Shown here piece by piece: positions 1-9,300 of a stretch of DNA of 64,000 nt (the stretch's first letter is position 1; each line of letters starts with the position of its first letter). The stretch comes from Verrucomicrobiota bacterium (lineage in GTDB: Bacteria > Verrucomicrobiota > Verrucomicrobiia > Verrucomicrobiales > Verrucomicrobiaceae). The stretch is taken from positions 80,897-144,896 of the forward strand of contig JAFLEI010000017.1 in NCBI GenBank assembly GCA_017301975.1. The letters are read 5' to 3'. Below the pieces are notes generated by a model. The model was not told where the DNA came from and did not search any database. It saw only the letters and a program-made list of their open reading frames with translations. Position numbers and translations under genes: made by a program.

Positions 1-559
1 GCCCATCACTCTGTTCTGGGCCTTCCTCTTCCAAGTGCTCAACCCCGCCATGCCCTGTCAGGAAGTGGTCGGCAAAGTGCGCGCCTGGCTCATCACACGC
101 CACCGCAACAAACGGCGCCCGACAATGGGCGCCTCCTCCTATTGTGAAGCGCGCAGCGGCCTGAGCAAAAGCCCCTCGATGATCGAGAAGGAGCTGCTCA
201 TGCACGCCATCGCCTACAATGCCATTCGAGCCCTGATTCTACAGAGCGCCACGAGCCACCAGCAGGAGCTTGGCCGCATCAGTTTTAAAGGCGCAGTGGA
301 CCTGCTGCGCCAATGGCTGCCGCAAGCTGCGGCCTGTCATGACCGGCCACGCAAACTAGCCCGCTGGCACGCGGAACTGCTGGAGGCCATCGCCAGCGTG
401 CAGAACTCGCTGCGCCCTGACAGGCGTGAACCCAGGGCTGTTAAACGACGACCCAAAACGTTCCAGATGCTCACCAAACCGCGTCACAAATTCCATGAAA
501 TCCCCCATCGTGACCGCTACCGTCTCGTCGCTTAACCGAGTGCCATTCCTGCCTGGCAT
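1..559 (+). mobile_element. IS4-family element, internally deleted copy, cut by window start
   Basis: Bases 1-530 match the intact element at 56.2-57.8 kb almost base for base, except that 732 bp are missing at position 166/167. The right terminal repeat is at 531-559 and matches the right end of the intact copy with one substitution. The left end lies before the window. The element could only be mobilised in trans, because its transposase has lost its catalytic core. Confidence 0.9.
35..535 (+). pseudogene. IS4-family transposase with 244-codon in-frame deletion
   Basis: Compared with the 493-aa transposase at 56322-57803, residues 128-371 are missing. The reading frame is kept, so SGLS joins directly to KSPSMIEKEL. 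The deletion removes the DGT and GDAGF aspartates and the whole Y-x2-R-x3-E-x6-K signature, so the product cannot catalyse transposition. The true start lies upstream of the window; the ATG at 35 is internal. A truncated protein of this kind could at most bind the ends or interfere with the full enzyme, but that is speculation. Confidence 0.85.
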
Positions 560-584
560 CTTTTCCTTTACTGGGGGAAGACGA

Positions 585-659
585 GCGATTAATGAGCAGC
601 ATGCCCCGGAACTGTGCGGCTCTGTCGCTATTGAAGTCCACTGTTCCCATGCTTGGCAG
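585..659 (-). pseudogene. Fragment of zincin toxin domain, cut off near an IS end
   Basis: Read on the minus strand this encodes about 25 residues (LPSMGTVDFNSDRAAQF...) that align with the segment just before the HExxH motif of the toxins at 944-2158 and 6368-11005. The rest of the domain is missing. The fragment stops about 25 bp from the IS4 right end, so the insertion or a later deletion probably removed it. It is a relic of one more cassette in the array. Confidence 0.65.
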
Positions 660-668
660 TACGCGGCC

Positions 669-947
669 TCAGTCTTTCATGCCCGGCGGCAGTGTGGGGT
701 TCTTCCACGCATCGTTTTCGCTGTGGATCTGTTTCCAGCCCCCGACGCCAAAAAAGTCGTCAAGCACTCGTTTGGCTATGTTGCTGCATGAATAATGCGT
801 TCGAGGGAGGCGGCGGGTTGTGCGCTCCAGCATCGAAACAATCCCTTCTTCAAATCCTGGACCAGTTCCGGTCCAGTTGTCTCCGTCAAAGCAAATCGTC
901 CAAACATCTGCTTGGGCGACGAATTTTCCAGTGCGTGGCAAGCTCAT
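669..947 (-). CDS. Putative immunity protein (about 90-aa family)
   Basis: A 92-aa protein without signal peptide or membrane segment. It belongs to the small family repeated at 5036-6371: shared features are an N-terminal MSLP-TGKF, a D-x-W-T-x-x-FDGD-x-W-x-GTGP-x-F block, a W-x-x-x-x-x-KNDAW-like block and a C-terminal PPG-x-KD. Its ATG overlaps the stop of the upstream zincin toxin by 4 bp (ATGA), the usual coupled toxin-immunity layout. The middle (TTRRLPRTHYS) has diverged from the DETPWHQGTHI of its relatives. Immunity function is inferred from position, size and toxin pairing only. Confidence 0.6.
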   Translation of the reverse strand: MSLPRTGKFVAQADVWTICFDGDNWTGTGPGFEEGIVSMLERTTRRLPRTHYSCSNIAKRVLDDFFGVGGWKQIHSENDAWKNPTLPPGMKD

Positions 948-3110
948 GGGTGTTGCAGGGTGTTAATGACAAATGCGAAGTATTCAGGATCGTTAACGTA
1001 AAACTCGATGGGATCGGCATGCAAGCGCTCAATGCCCATGGTCAGTAGTTCGGTGCCGTTAGGATATAGCTTGCCCATGTAATGGCTGCCTCCGCGGCTG
1101 GCAAACTCATCTTCAAAAGCAAGTTCATCGGACGTGCATGTCTTGTCTCCCTCCAATTGAGAGAGCTGTTGAGGCTTTTCATTGCCCGCCCGTTTCTTGA
1201 GGAAGCCGATGCATTTATCACGGACGTTCTTACTTTTTTCCTCCACGCCATGCGCGATTTCGTGCAGCACAGAGCTAGGATCGCTCAGGCGGTGGATGAG
1301 CAGCATACTGCGGAACTGTCCTGCCCGCTTGCTGTTAAAGTCCACCGCCCCCATTTTAGGCAGAAGGTCCGGGTGGATATATCGCTCCGCTAGAGAAGCC
1401 CCTCGAATAGCCGCTGTCCTAGTGGTGGGGGTGAGGTCCGCAAAAGTGAACGGAATGCGCATGCCACTCGGCATCTCAAGCAAGCGATGGACTTGATCCA
1501 CAAGCCCTTGCCTTTGGACTTCCAGAGCATCGATGTTGGTCTTTATGCGATCCATCGCCAATGTGTCCCTCGTTCTGGCCGCCCTTTGGAAATCGTGTTT
1601 CCATTGGTGGATCTCACCGTCGATCCTGCCCCATTCTTTCAGGTGAGGTTTGATTCCGATTTCGACGGTGGTGAAGGTATTGGGGGCATTGACTCCTGGT
1701 TGCGTTCCAGATTGCGAGAATTGTTGGGGAGCAGTTTTTTGTACAGGAGAGTTATATTCTGGCGATGCCTGGAGTAGATTGTTGAAACGAGTTTCAATAT
1801 GCCCAGGGATGGCGTGATCATTGTGGATGGCCATTTCCGCTGCCAAGGTAGGGAGATGGTATCCGATGGAGTAATCCTCATTGAGCCACATGCCGCTTTG
1901 AGTTACGTCACAGACGTCAGCTGACTCAATAATGGGGTTTTTGAGATCTGGGAACTGCGATGCGTGGGTTGCTGTGAGTTTTGCGAGAAGCGTCTTTGCC
2001 GTCTGGGTGATGTGCGGGATCTTCGCTTGTTGCTGCGGCGTAAGTTTCGGGGCCGAAGATGAGAGGGGAACTTTGGGTGCCACAGGCGGCTGGACTTGAT
2101 GGGGCGCGTGCGATTGCTCCACCGCTTTGCCGCCTGTTTGCGATCCCTCGCCGGGCATGCTTTTGGCAATCGCTGGTGCATGGGAGGGCGTGGCATTGCT
2201 AAGGCGGGGCTTATCGGAGACAGAGCCTTTGGTGCCTTGCGGCTGCGCATCGGTTGCGAAGGGATTGGGGGGGGCGCTGTGTTATCACCGGAGCGAGTGA
2301 CAGACTGAGGGGGGGCTGCGCCAGTCTGGCCTGGGCATCTGCCAGGGCCTTCGCGGTGGTGGGGTGGAGTTTTCCGCCGCGCTTTTCTATGCCGGCCTGC
2401 TGGTTGAGGATGTTTTGTTCGGTTCTCCTGGCGAAGGTTTTTTCCGCCGCATCCAGCGTCTGCTGCTGGTCCGGGCTCAGAGGGGCTTTTTGGGCCTTGA
2501 GCTTGTCGGCGGTGTTGCGTGCCTGGATTGCTTCTTCGAATGTGGGCACTCGGGAGGGGGGCGTTTGCGGTGGTTGACGGCTATCGACGGCTGCTGACGG
2601 TGGCTGGCTCGAATCCGGATCGCTCTTAGTGGTAGATAGTGGTATTGAAGGTTGTGATGTCTGGCTGTCGGTGGCCGGAGTTTGCGATGGCGAACCGGGG
2701 GTGCGTGCTGGCGCGCTGCTGGTTTCTGCGGGTGGCGACACTTCTACGGATGAGGTGCCTGCGGGCGGTGTGACGCCTTGGGTGGTGGCGGTGTCTGCGG
2801 GGGGGAGGGGGCCGCTGGAACTCGCCGTGGAGGACGTGGTTTTGCCGGGGGTGCCGACGATGTCCGTGTTTCCCTCAGGGCGGGGCCGGGCCAGGGTTGC
2901 CTGGGCATCTGCCAGGGCTTTGGCGGTGGTGGCATGGAGTTTTCCGCCGCGTTTCTCAATGCCGGCCTGCTGCTTGAGGATGTTGTCCTCGGTTCTCCTG
3001 GCGAAGGTTTTTTCCGCCGCATCCAGCGTCTGTTGCTGTTCCGGGCAGAGCGGGCTGTTCTGAGCCTTCCATCCATGAAGTATGTCAGTCTGTGAAGGCC
3101 CCGGGGCCAA
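944..3110 (-). pseudogene. Orphan polymorphic-toxin cassette, zincin C-terminus, frameshifted
   Basis: Two overlapping frames read as one broken gene. The upstream part (2211-3110) carries two copies of the pre-toxin repeat (AEKTFARRTE...AGIEKRGGKLH), separated by a Pro/Thr/Ser linker. The downstream part (944-2158, 404 aa) carries the toxin domain with HEIAHG and a C-terminal EFYVNDPEYF block, like the end of the 6368-11005 toxin. The frame changes between 2211 and about 2281, where an eight-G run lies at 2267-2274. No long N-terminal region is present; the cassette starts at the junction repeat. It therefore looks like a displaced C-terminal cassette of the kind seen in Rhs/CDI arrays. A sequencing error in the G run is possible. 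Confidence 0.6.
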
Positions 3111-3250
3111 GAGGCATGGCCGATGAGTGCGAGGGAGAATAGTAGGGTGCTGCCTTCATTTACGGGGTTGGCATGCAAGCTTTCAAGTCCCAGCGTCGGC
3201 AGCGTCAGTCCTTCGCGCCCGGTGGCATTTCGAAGTCCCAGGTGTCATTT
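3063..3250 (-). repeat. Cassette junction repeat, copy 1
   Basis: About 190 bp nearly identical to 4888-5075. It contains the end of a ~90-aa immunity gene, a short open stretch (LTLPALGLESLHANPVN...) that recalls the toxin segment ERLHRNPVEF, and then the start of an orphan toxin cassette. The two copies mark the 5' edges of the two orphan cassettes and would serve as homologous recombination points. Confidence 0.7.
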
Positions 3251-3405
3251 TTGCTGTATGTTTTGGTCCAGCCCTCAGGAAACACTTCGTTGAGGACATC
3301 TGTGGCGACCTCGGAACGGGTGATGTGAGTGCCTTGATGCAAGGGGGGGCGTCGCTGAAAACTGGGAGAATGACTGCGTCAAACCTCGGACCTGTGCGGA
3401 CGCAA
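3205..3405 (-). pseudogene. Immunity-family pseudogene
   Basis: The DNA is closely similar to the 90-aa gene at 5036-5308 and keeps its C-terminus (EGWTK-YSKND...PPGAKD), but the frame is broken around the GGGGGGG tract near 3345 and the start is lost. It is a decayed copy left between two orphan cassettes. Confidence 0.65.
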
Positions 3406-3475
3406 TGCACGAGCGCTGGCTGTGGAGGTGAGTCCCTGTCTCCGGCGTTGCGGTGGTGCCGTTGGTAGATGAAGA

Positions 3476-3724
3476 TCAGTCAGCGACCACGCCCGTGCGG
3501 GCACGTTCTGCATCCAGCTTGTCCTGATCCAAAGTATGCCGCAAGAACCTGCGCGCGAGATCTGGATGAGAACCGCGTCGGATCAGCTCCTCCAGTGCCG
3601 CCTCTCGTGTGAGCGTGCCGGCATCCACCTGATCCACGAGCGCTAAGGCCGCCTCTAGATTGGCTGCTGCCTCCTCATAAGAGATGGTGCGTTTGAGAAA
3701 TTGAGGGTCGTTATTCATAGCCAT
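3476..3724 (-). CDS. Putative immunity protein for the 3715-4491 toxin
   Basis: An 82-aa, mostly helical, soluble protein with no signal peptide. Its start overlaps the stop of the upstream zincin-type toxin by 10 bp, which points to translational coupling. It is unrelated to the ~90-aa immunity family, as expected when the toxin domain differs. I recognise no family. The RREAALEELIRRG-like stretch suggests a small alpha-helical bundle. Role inferred only from pairing. Confidence 0.6.
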   Translation of the reverse strand: MAMNNDPQFLKRTISYEEAAANLEAALALVDQVDAGTLTREAALEELIRRGSHPDLARRFLRHTLDQDKLDAERARTGVVAD

Positions 3725-4491
3725 CCTATTTTCTTCAATTCTTGTTCCAAAGCCTTTTGAAGGCGAGCAAAATCAAAGGCATCCCATTGTGTGGGATTCA
3801 AAAGTGGATCTTTGAGTGTCTTGTCTAGTTCTGCCAGCATCTCAGGATCACCTGAACGTAGCGCGACAAACTGTGAATACGCACGGCAGAACACTTCCTC
3901 TGGATCAGTGAAATACTTCAAACTCTTGTTGCGCTTGATGATGCGATCCCATGCCAAGGTGTCACGCGCCACATCACGGATGCGCAGCAAAGCGTCAGGG
4001 CTGAGCACATTCTGTGCGATGTGATGACCCAGTTCATGTGCGCCGGTCATCAATGGATCAAAAATGCCAGGTTTCACAGATGCAAGACCAGGCTTTCCAA
4101 GGGCTGTGCTTGGTCTGTATTCGCCATCGTTCAATGTGTTTTGAACTGTGTCATTGACCTCCACGGGAGGCGCTTTGCCATCATCGTGTGCATGATCGCA
4201 CAACAAGGCCACTTTTCGAAGAACTTGACCAAAAACCCCTTTCGTGATGGTGGAGATTTTGTCACTTAAAGGACTGCTTCGGCCGGGGCGATTAATGAGC
4301 AGATCTCTGTTCTCTGCCTGGCGTTGTTCAAAGCTCTTGATATTGGGCGATGGATCTGACCCATGCTTGGAATGTGAGGCTTTGATACTACTGTTTTCGC
4401 CGTCCGTTTTTGCAGCAACTTTCGCCACCACATCCTGCGCCTGGGCCAGATCCGCCTGCACCTGCGGATGCTGCCGGGCCTCGGGGGGCAT
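3715..4491 (-). CDS. Orphan toxin cassette with zincin-like domain (AHELGHH)
   Basis: The 258-aa ORF contains GAHELGHHIAQ, an HExxH zinc-peptidase motif, at about residue 150, followed by EEVFCRAYSQF, where the glutamates may supply the third ligand. The same frame stays open upstream to about 4893 and there encodes the pre-toxin repeat (KTFARRTEYN...AGIEKRGGKLHPTTTKAL) and a Pro-rich linker. A TGA replaces the TGG codon found at the equivalent place in the other orphan (3110 side), and no good start lies before it. So it is a silent or internally started C-terminal cassette. ATG 4491 is only the first ATG of the frame. Confidence 0.6.
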   Translation of the reverse strand: MPPEARQHPQVQADLAQAQDVVAKVAAKTDGENSSIKASHSKHGSDPSPNIKSFEQRQAENRDLLINRPGRSSPLSDKISTITKGVFGQVLRKVALLCDHAHDDGKAPPVEVNDTVQNTLNDGEYRPSTALGKPGLASVKPGIFDPLMTGAHELGHHIAQNVLSPDALLRIRDVARDTLAWDRIIKRNKSLKYFTDPEEVFCRAYSQFVALRSGDPEMLAELDKTLKDPLLNPTQWDAFDFARLQKALEQELKKIGWL

Positions 4492-4887
4492 TTCTGAAAC
4501 GTTGTCGATTAGACGCTGCGACTGCGGCAGGCTGAGCGGCGGAGTGGAGGGGCTGACGGTGGGCCGAGCGGGTGCTGAGGGTGATGCCTGGCTACCGTTT
4601 GCCGTGGCTGCCGTCTGCGGGATCGTGGCGGAGATGGGGCGCGCTGCTGTGGCCTGGTGGTAGGAAGTGGTATTGTCCGCGCTGCTGGAACTTCCCCGAT
4701 TCCCTTCAGGCCGGGGTCTGGCGAGGACGGCCTGGGCGTCTGCCAGGGCCTTGGTAGTGGTGGGGTGGAGTTTTCCGCCGCGCTTCTCAATGCCGGCCTG
4801 CTGATTGAGGATGTTGTATTCGGTCCTTCTGGCGAAGGTTTTTTCCGCGGCATCCAGCTCCTTTTGCTGCTCCGCGCTCAGCGGGCC

Positions 4888-5075
4888 CTCCTGGGCCTTT
4901 CATCCATGAGGTATGTCAGTCTGTGAATGCCCTGGGGCCAAGAGGCATGGCCGATGAGTTCGAGGGAGAATAGTAGGGTGCAGCCATCATTTACGGGGTT
5001 GGCATGCAAGCTTTCAAGTCCCAGCGCTGGCAGCGTCAGTCCTTCGCTCCCGGTGGCATTTCAAAGTCCCAGGCG
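4888..5075 (-). repeat. Cassette junction repeat, copy 2
   Basis: Second copy of the ~190-bp block at 3063-3250. It joins the end of the 5036-5308 immunity gene to the orphan cassette at 3715-4890. Differences between the copies are scattered point changes, so the duplication is not recent. Confidence 0.7.
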
Positions 5076-5308
5076 TCATTTTTGCTGTAAATTTTCGTCC
5101 AGCCTTCAGGAAATATCCGATTGAGGACATCTGTGGCGACCTCGGAACATGTGATGTGAGTGCCTTGATGCCAGGGGGTTTCGTCGGTCAACATCGGGAG
5201 AATAACTGCGTCAAACCTCGGACCTGTACCGGTCCATTTGTCTCCGTCGAAGGACATTGTCCAGACGTCCGATTTTGCTTCAAATTTTCCGGTATGGGGA
5301 AGGCTCAT
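5036..5308 (-). CDS. Putative immunity protein, B-type copy 2
   Basis: A 90-aa soluble protein (MSLPHTGKF...PPGAKD), nearly identical to the gene at 5724-5996. Its ATG overlaps the stop of a 31-codon relic of the toxin tail (5305-5400) by 4 bp, so it keeps the coupling arrangement although the toxin itself is gone. It is the last member of the A-B-A'-B' immunity array. Function inferred from the array and from adjacency to zincin toxin tails. Confidence 0.6.
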   Translation of the reverse strand: MSLPHTGKFEAKSDVWTMSFDGDKWTGTGPRFDAVILPMLTDETPWHQGTHITCSEVATDVLNRIFPEGWTKIYSKNDAWDFEMPPGAKD

Positions 5309-5400
5309 GGTTGTTGCAGGGTTTGGACGACAAATTCAAAATATTCCGAGTCATTGACATAAAACTCAACAGGGTTGCGGTGCAGGCCCTGAATATTCAT
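5305..5400 (-). CDS. 31-aa relic of toxin C-terminus, now a coupling leader
   Basis: Encodes MNIQGLHRNPVEFYVNDSEY and then FEFVVQTLQQP, matching the last 30 residues of the 6368-11005 toxin (RLHRNPVEFYVNDPEYFDFV). A GGAG about 8 nt before the ATG looks like a real ribosome-binding site, unusual in this window. The stop overlaps the immunity ATG. It may be translated only to couple immunity expression. Confidence 0.45.
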   Translation of the reverse strand: MNIQGLHRNPVEFYVNDSEYFEFVVQTLQQP

Positions 5401-5409
5401 CCTAACTCC

Positions 5410-5681
5410 TCAGCCTTTCATCCACGATGGGGGCAATTCGTCGAGTTCGCCATGATAGCTGGAAATTTTCGTCCAGCCTTCGGGAACACTCTGTCGAGCA
5501 CGCGTTTAGCTACGCTGTCCACGAAGATGTGAGTGCCTTGGTGCCACGGGGTTTCGTCGGTTAGCATTGGGAGAATGTAATCCTCAAATCCTGGTCCGGT
5601 TCCGCTCCATGTCACGCCGTCAAAGGCGATAGTCCAAACATCTGCTTTCGCCTCAAATTTTATGGTGTGCGGAGGAGTCAT
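5410..5681 (-). pseudogene. Putative immunity protein, A-type copy 2, frameshifted
   Basis: Matches the gene at 6099-6371 along its length, but one A is missing in GGGAAACAC (5485 region). The last ~25 residues are therefore out of frame: the expected EGWTKISSY...PPSWMKG becomes AGRKFPAIM... and ends at 5418. The ancestral stop is at 5410-5412. It is preceded by a short in-frame toxin-tail relic (TNPEHFEFFMQSLQHP) whose TGA overlaps its ATG. Confidence 0.6.
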
Positions 5682-5723
5682 GGGTGTTGCAGAGATTGCA
5701 TGAAAAATTCAAAGTGCTCGGGA

Positions 5724-5996
5724 TTAGTCTTTCATGCCCGGTGGCAGTTCAAAGTCCCAAGCGTCATTTTTGCTGTAAATTTTCGTCCAGCCTTCAGGAA
5801 ATATCCGATTGAGGACATCCGTGGCGACCTCGGAACATGTGATGTGAGTGCCTTGATGTCTGGGGGTTTCGTCGGCCAACATCGGGAGAATGCCGTCATC
5901 AAAACCGGGGCCGGTGCCGGTCCAGGTATCGCCGTCAAAAGACATTGTCCAAGAACGCGCTTTTGCTTCAAATTTTCCGGTGTGGGGCAGGCTCAT
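5724..5996 (-). CDS. Putative immunity protein, B-type copy 1
   Basis: A 90-aa protein of the D-x-W-T-x-SFDGD-x-WTGTGP family with C-terminal PPGMKD. It starts inside the stop of the toxin-tail relic at 5993-6088 (ATGA overlap). About 75% of its positions are shared with the A-type copies in the central TDETP-HQGTHI region. Soluble, with no signal peptide, so any target would be cytoplasmic. Confidence 0.6.
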   Translation of the reverse strand: MSLPHTGKFEAKARSWTMSFDGDTWTGTGPGFDDGILPMLADETPRHQGTHITCSEVATDVLNRIFPEGWTKIYSKNDAWDFELPPGMKD

Positions 5997-6088
5997 GGTT
6001 GTTGCAGGGTTTGGATGACAAATTCAAAATATTCCGGGTCATTGATATAAAACTCAACAGGGTTGCGGTGCAGGCCCTGAATATTCAT
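5993..6088 (-). CDS. 31-aa relic of toxin C-terminus, coupling leader
   Basis: Same arrangement as at 5305-5400: GGAG upstream, MNIQGLHRNPVEFYINDPEY start, FEFVIQTLQQP end, and a TGA that overlaps the next immunity ATG. Two independent copies keeping the ribosome-binding site, frame and overlap suggest the peptide's translation is still useful. Confidence 0.45.
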   Translation of the reverse strand: MNIQGLHRNPVEFYINDPEYFEFVIQTLQQP

Positions 6089-6098
6089 CCTAAACTCC

Positions 6099-6371
6099 TC
6101 AGCCTTTCATCCACGATGGGGGCAACTCGTCGAGTTCACCACGATAACTGGAAATTTTCGTCCAGCCTTCGGGAAACACTCTGTCGAGCACGCGTTTAGC
6201 TACGCTGTCCACGAAGATGTGAGTGCCTTGGTGCCACGGGGTTTCGTCGGTTAGCATTGGGAGAATGTAATCCTCAAATCCTGGTCCGGTTCCGCTCCAT
6301 GTCACGCCGTCAAAGGAGACAATCCAAACATCTGCTTTTGCCTCAAATTTTGTGGTATAAGGAGGAGTCAT
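6099..6371 (-). CDS. Putative cognate immunity protein of the 6368-11005 toxin (A-type)
   Basis: A 90-aa soluble protein (MTPPYTTKFEAKADVW...PPSWMKG). Its ATG overlaps the TGA of the full-length zincin toxin by 4 bp, so it is the most likely cognate immunity gene. It shares the W-x-x-SFDGV-x-WSGTGPGFEDY block and the LTDETPWHQGTHIF block with the other members. No catalytic signature is seen. Confidence 0.65.
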   Translation of the reverse strand: MTPPYTTKFEAKADVWIVSFDGVTWSGTGPGFEDYILPMLTDETPWHQGTHIFVDSVAKRVLDRVFPEGWTKISSYRGELDELPPSWMKG

Positions 6372-9300
6372 GGGTGTGGTTGTTGAAGGGTTTTTATGAC
6401 GAAATCAAAGTATTCAGGGTCATTAACGTAAAATTCGACTGGATTGCGATGGAGGCGTTCGATGCCCATGGTCAGGATCTCTGTGCCATCGCCTTGGGGG
6501 TAGATTCTACCCATGTAATGTTCGCCGCCAAGCTCTTGAAATCGATCTTTATAAACCATCATTCCTGCGTGATTGGGATCGCCAGTCAATCCTGCTAGCG
6601 ATTGTGAGTTCTCATTGCCGGACCGCATCTTGAGAAAGTCCAGGCAGGCCTTCAGAACACGAGGGTTTTGATCCTCAATACCATGGGCGATCTCGTGCAT
6701 CACCTGGCTTGGCGATGTCAGGCCATTGATGAGCACCATGCCATGCAAGTACCCCGCGATACTACGATTAAAATCAACCACGCCCACGGTGGGCAGCAGG
6801 CTGGCATGAGTGTACTTCTGCGCAAGTTCAGCCCCAGCCTGCGCTTTGGCCACTGTCGTCGGCGTAACATGCGTCAGCTCGACTCTTCCTCGGGCTGCCT
6901 CTGGCACCATGACATGTTCTCGAGTCTTCTCCGCGAGCTTCGCCATTTCATCTTTCAGTTGATTTCTCTTCTTCCCAATCACTTGGTTTTTCGTAGAATC
7001 ACCTTGTTTACCTGCGTTTTTTATCTCTGCTTCCACCGACTCAAGATTCTTCGCCAATGTCTTCCAATGGTCCGTGTGTGAATCCAGCGCGGTCTTGATC
7101 GTGCTCAGAGCATGTGGCGCAGTCAGGCCGGGAATTCCCTGTGCCTGCTGGTTTGTGGGGGAGGGTTTCGGCTTCGGTACTTGGGTCACATATCCAGACG
7201 CCGCTTGCACATGCGCGCCGAGCAAGGCTTCAATATGCCGACCTATCGCTTGGGCATCCATTCCGACGAATTGCTTGGCGAGAGTCGGAATGTGGTACTT
7301 GATGGATTTGTCTGGGTTCAGCCACATCCCACTGCTATACCCATTGGGTCCAGCGGATTCATGGAGATTAGCCTGGAGTCCCGGAAACTTCCCGGAGAGG
7401 CCGCCGATGACAGTACGCACATGGTTTTGGAGTTGTGGTGATGGCAAGGCAGCGCCGGAAGACGACATCTGCGGCAGCCCGGGACCGGGTGAGGAGGAGC
7501 CGGGGTTTGGCGGAGGTGAGGACGGTGAGTCCTTGAATTGTGGTGACTGGTTGGGGGAGGCCTGCATCTGCGGTTCAGGTGCCTGCCCGGGAAGTCTTCC
7601 CTCCGCCGTCTTGACAGTGGTCCCAGTGGCCGCGCCGCTGAAATTGCCGGGAGAGGCTTGGGGCTGGTGGGAAGTGGTATTATCTGCGGGGCCGGGTCTG
7701 GCGAGGATGGCCTGGGCATCTGCCAGGGCCTTCGCAGTGGTGGGGTGAAGTTTTCCGCCGCGCTTCTCAATGCCGGCCTGCTGATTGAGGATGTTTTGCT
7801 CGGTTCTCCTGGCGAAGGTTTTTTCTGCGGCATCCAGCGTCTGCTGCTGGTCCGGGCTCAGAGGGCTGTTCTGGGCCTTGAGCTTGTCGGCGGTGCTGCG
7901 TGCCTGGATTGCTTCTTCGAATGTGGGCACTCGGGAGGTGGGCGTTTGCGGTGGTTGATTGTTATCGACGGCTGCTGACGGTGGCTGGCCCAAACCGGGA
8001 TCGCTCTTAGTGGCAGTTTGTGGTATTGAAGGTTGTGATGGCTGGCTGTCGGTGGCCGGGGTTTTCGATGGCGAACCGGAGGTGCGTGCTGGCGCGCTGC
8101 TGGTTTCTGCGCGTGGCGACACTTCCACGGATGAGGTGCCTGCGGGCGTTGTGACGTCCTGGGTGGTGGCGGTGTCTGCGGGTGGGAGGGGGCTGCTGGA
8201 ACTCGCTGTGGAGGACGTGGTTTTGTCTGGGGTGCCGACGATGTCCGTGTTTCCCTCAGGGCGGGGCCGGGCCAGGGTGGCGCGGGCGGCCTCCAGCGCC
8301 TTGGCGGTGGTGGCATGGAGTTTTCCGCCGCGTTTCTCAATGCCAGCCTGCTGCTTGAGGATGTTGTCCTCGGTTCTCCTGGCGAAGGTTTTTTCCGCCG
8401 CATCCAGCGTCTGCTGCTGCTCCGCGCTCAACGGGCTGTTGTGGGCCTTGAGCTTGTCGATGGTCTGCTTGGCCGTGCCGGCTTCCTCAAACGTGGGCAC
8501 GGGGAGGGCGGAAGGCGGAGTTGACGATGGTTGACCGTTGTTGACGGTGGTTGACTGTTGTTGGCTGGAACCAGAGGGGGAAGGGGGAGTTGACGATGGT
8601 TGACCGTCCATCCTTCGCAGTTCTGCTTCGGAGGATGCATTGTTGACGGTGGTTGACTGTTGTTGGCCTGAGGGTGTCGCGGGGGTGCCTGTGGAATGGG
8701 AAGTGGTATATAGTGGTATTTGTGGCTGCGCCTGCCCGGTCTGCGCGTTGTTGTGGGCGGACTGGGCGATGTGCTGGCCGCCGGCGCCGAGGATGCCGGA
8801 GGTGGTGATGAGCTGGGGGAGGCCGGTGTAGAAGTCGGCCAGGGCCTGCTTGAGGTCCCTTTTCTCGACGAGGGCGGAGGTGAGCTGGCTGATGCCTTCG
8901 TCGAGGACTTCCTGGGGGATTTCATCGAGCATGCCGCTGGCGAGCGCCTTGGCACCTTGGACGGAGGTGGCGGCGTAGGTCCTGATGGCGTCTTTGATGC
9001 TGCCGCGCAGGGCGGTGCCGCCGGCGCCCAGAGTGCTGCGGATGGTGCCGCTGCTGAGCGCGGTGGTGCCGCCGGGGAAGTATTTGGTGAGGACGCCGGA
9101 CATGACACCGGAGAAGGCGGCACCGAGGGCGGAGCGGGTGAAGGCTTCATCAGGCGGCATGCCGCTTCTGATGTTGTTGCCGTAGGTCTCTGCGTACTGG
9201 CTGCCGGCGGTCTGCAGGGCGCTCATGATGGCGGCGCCACGCGAGCCGCCGCCGGTGACCATGCTGAGGACGGTGGAGGGGAGCGCCTGGGCGAGGCTGC

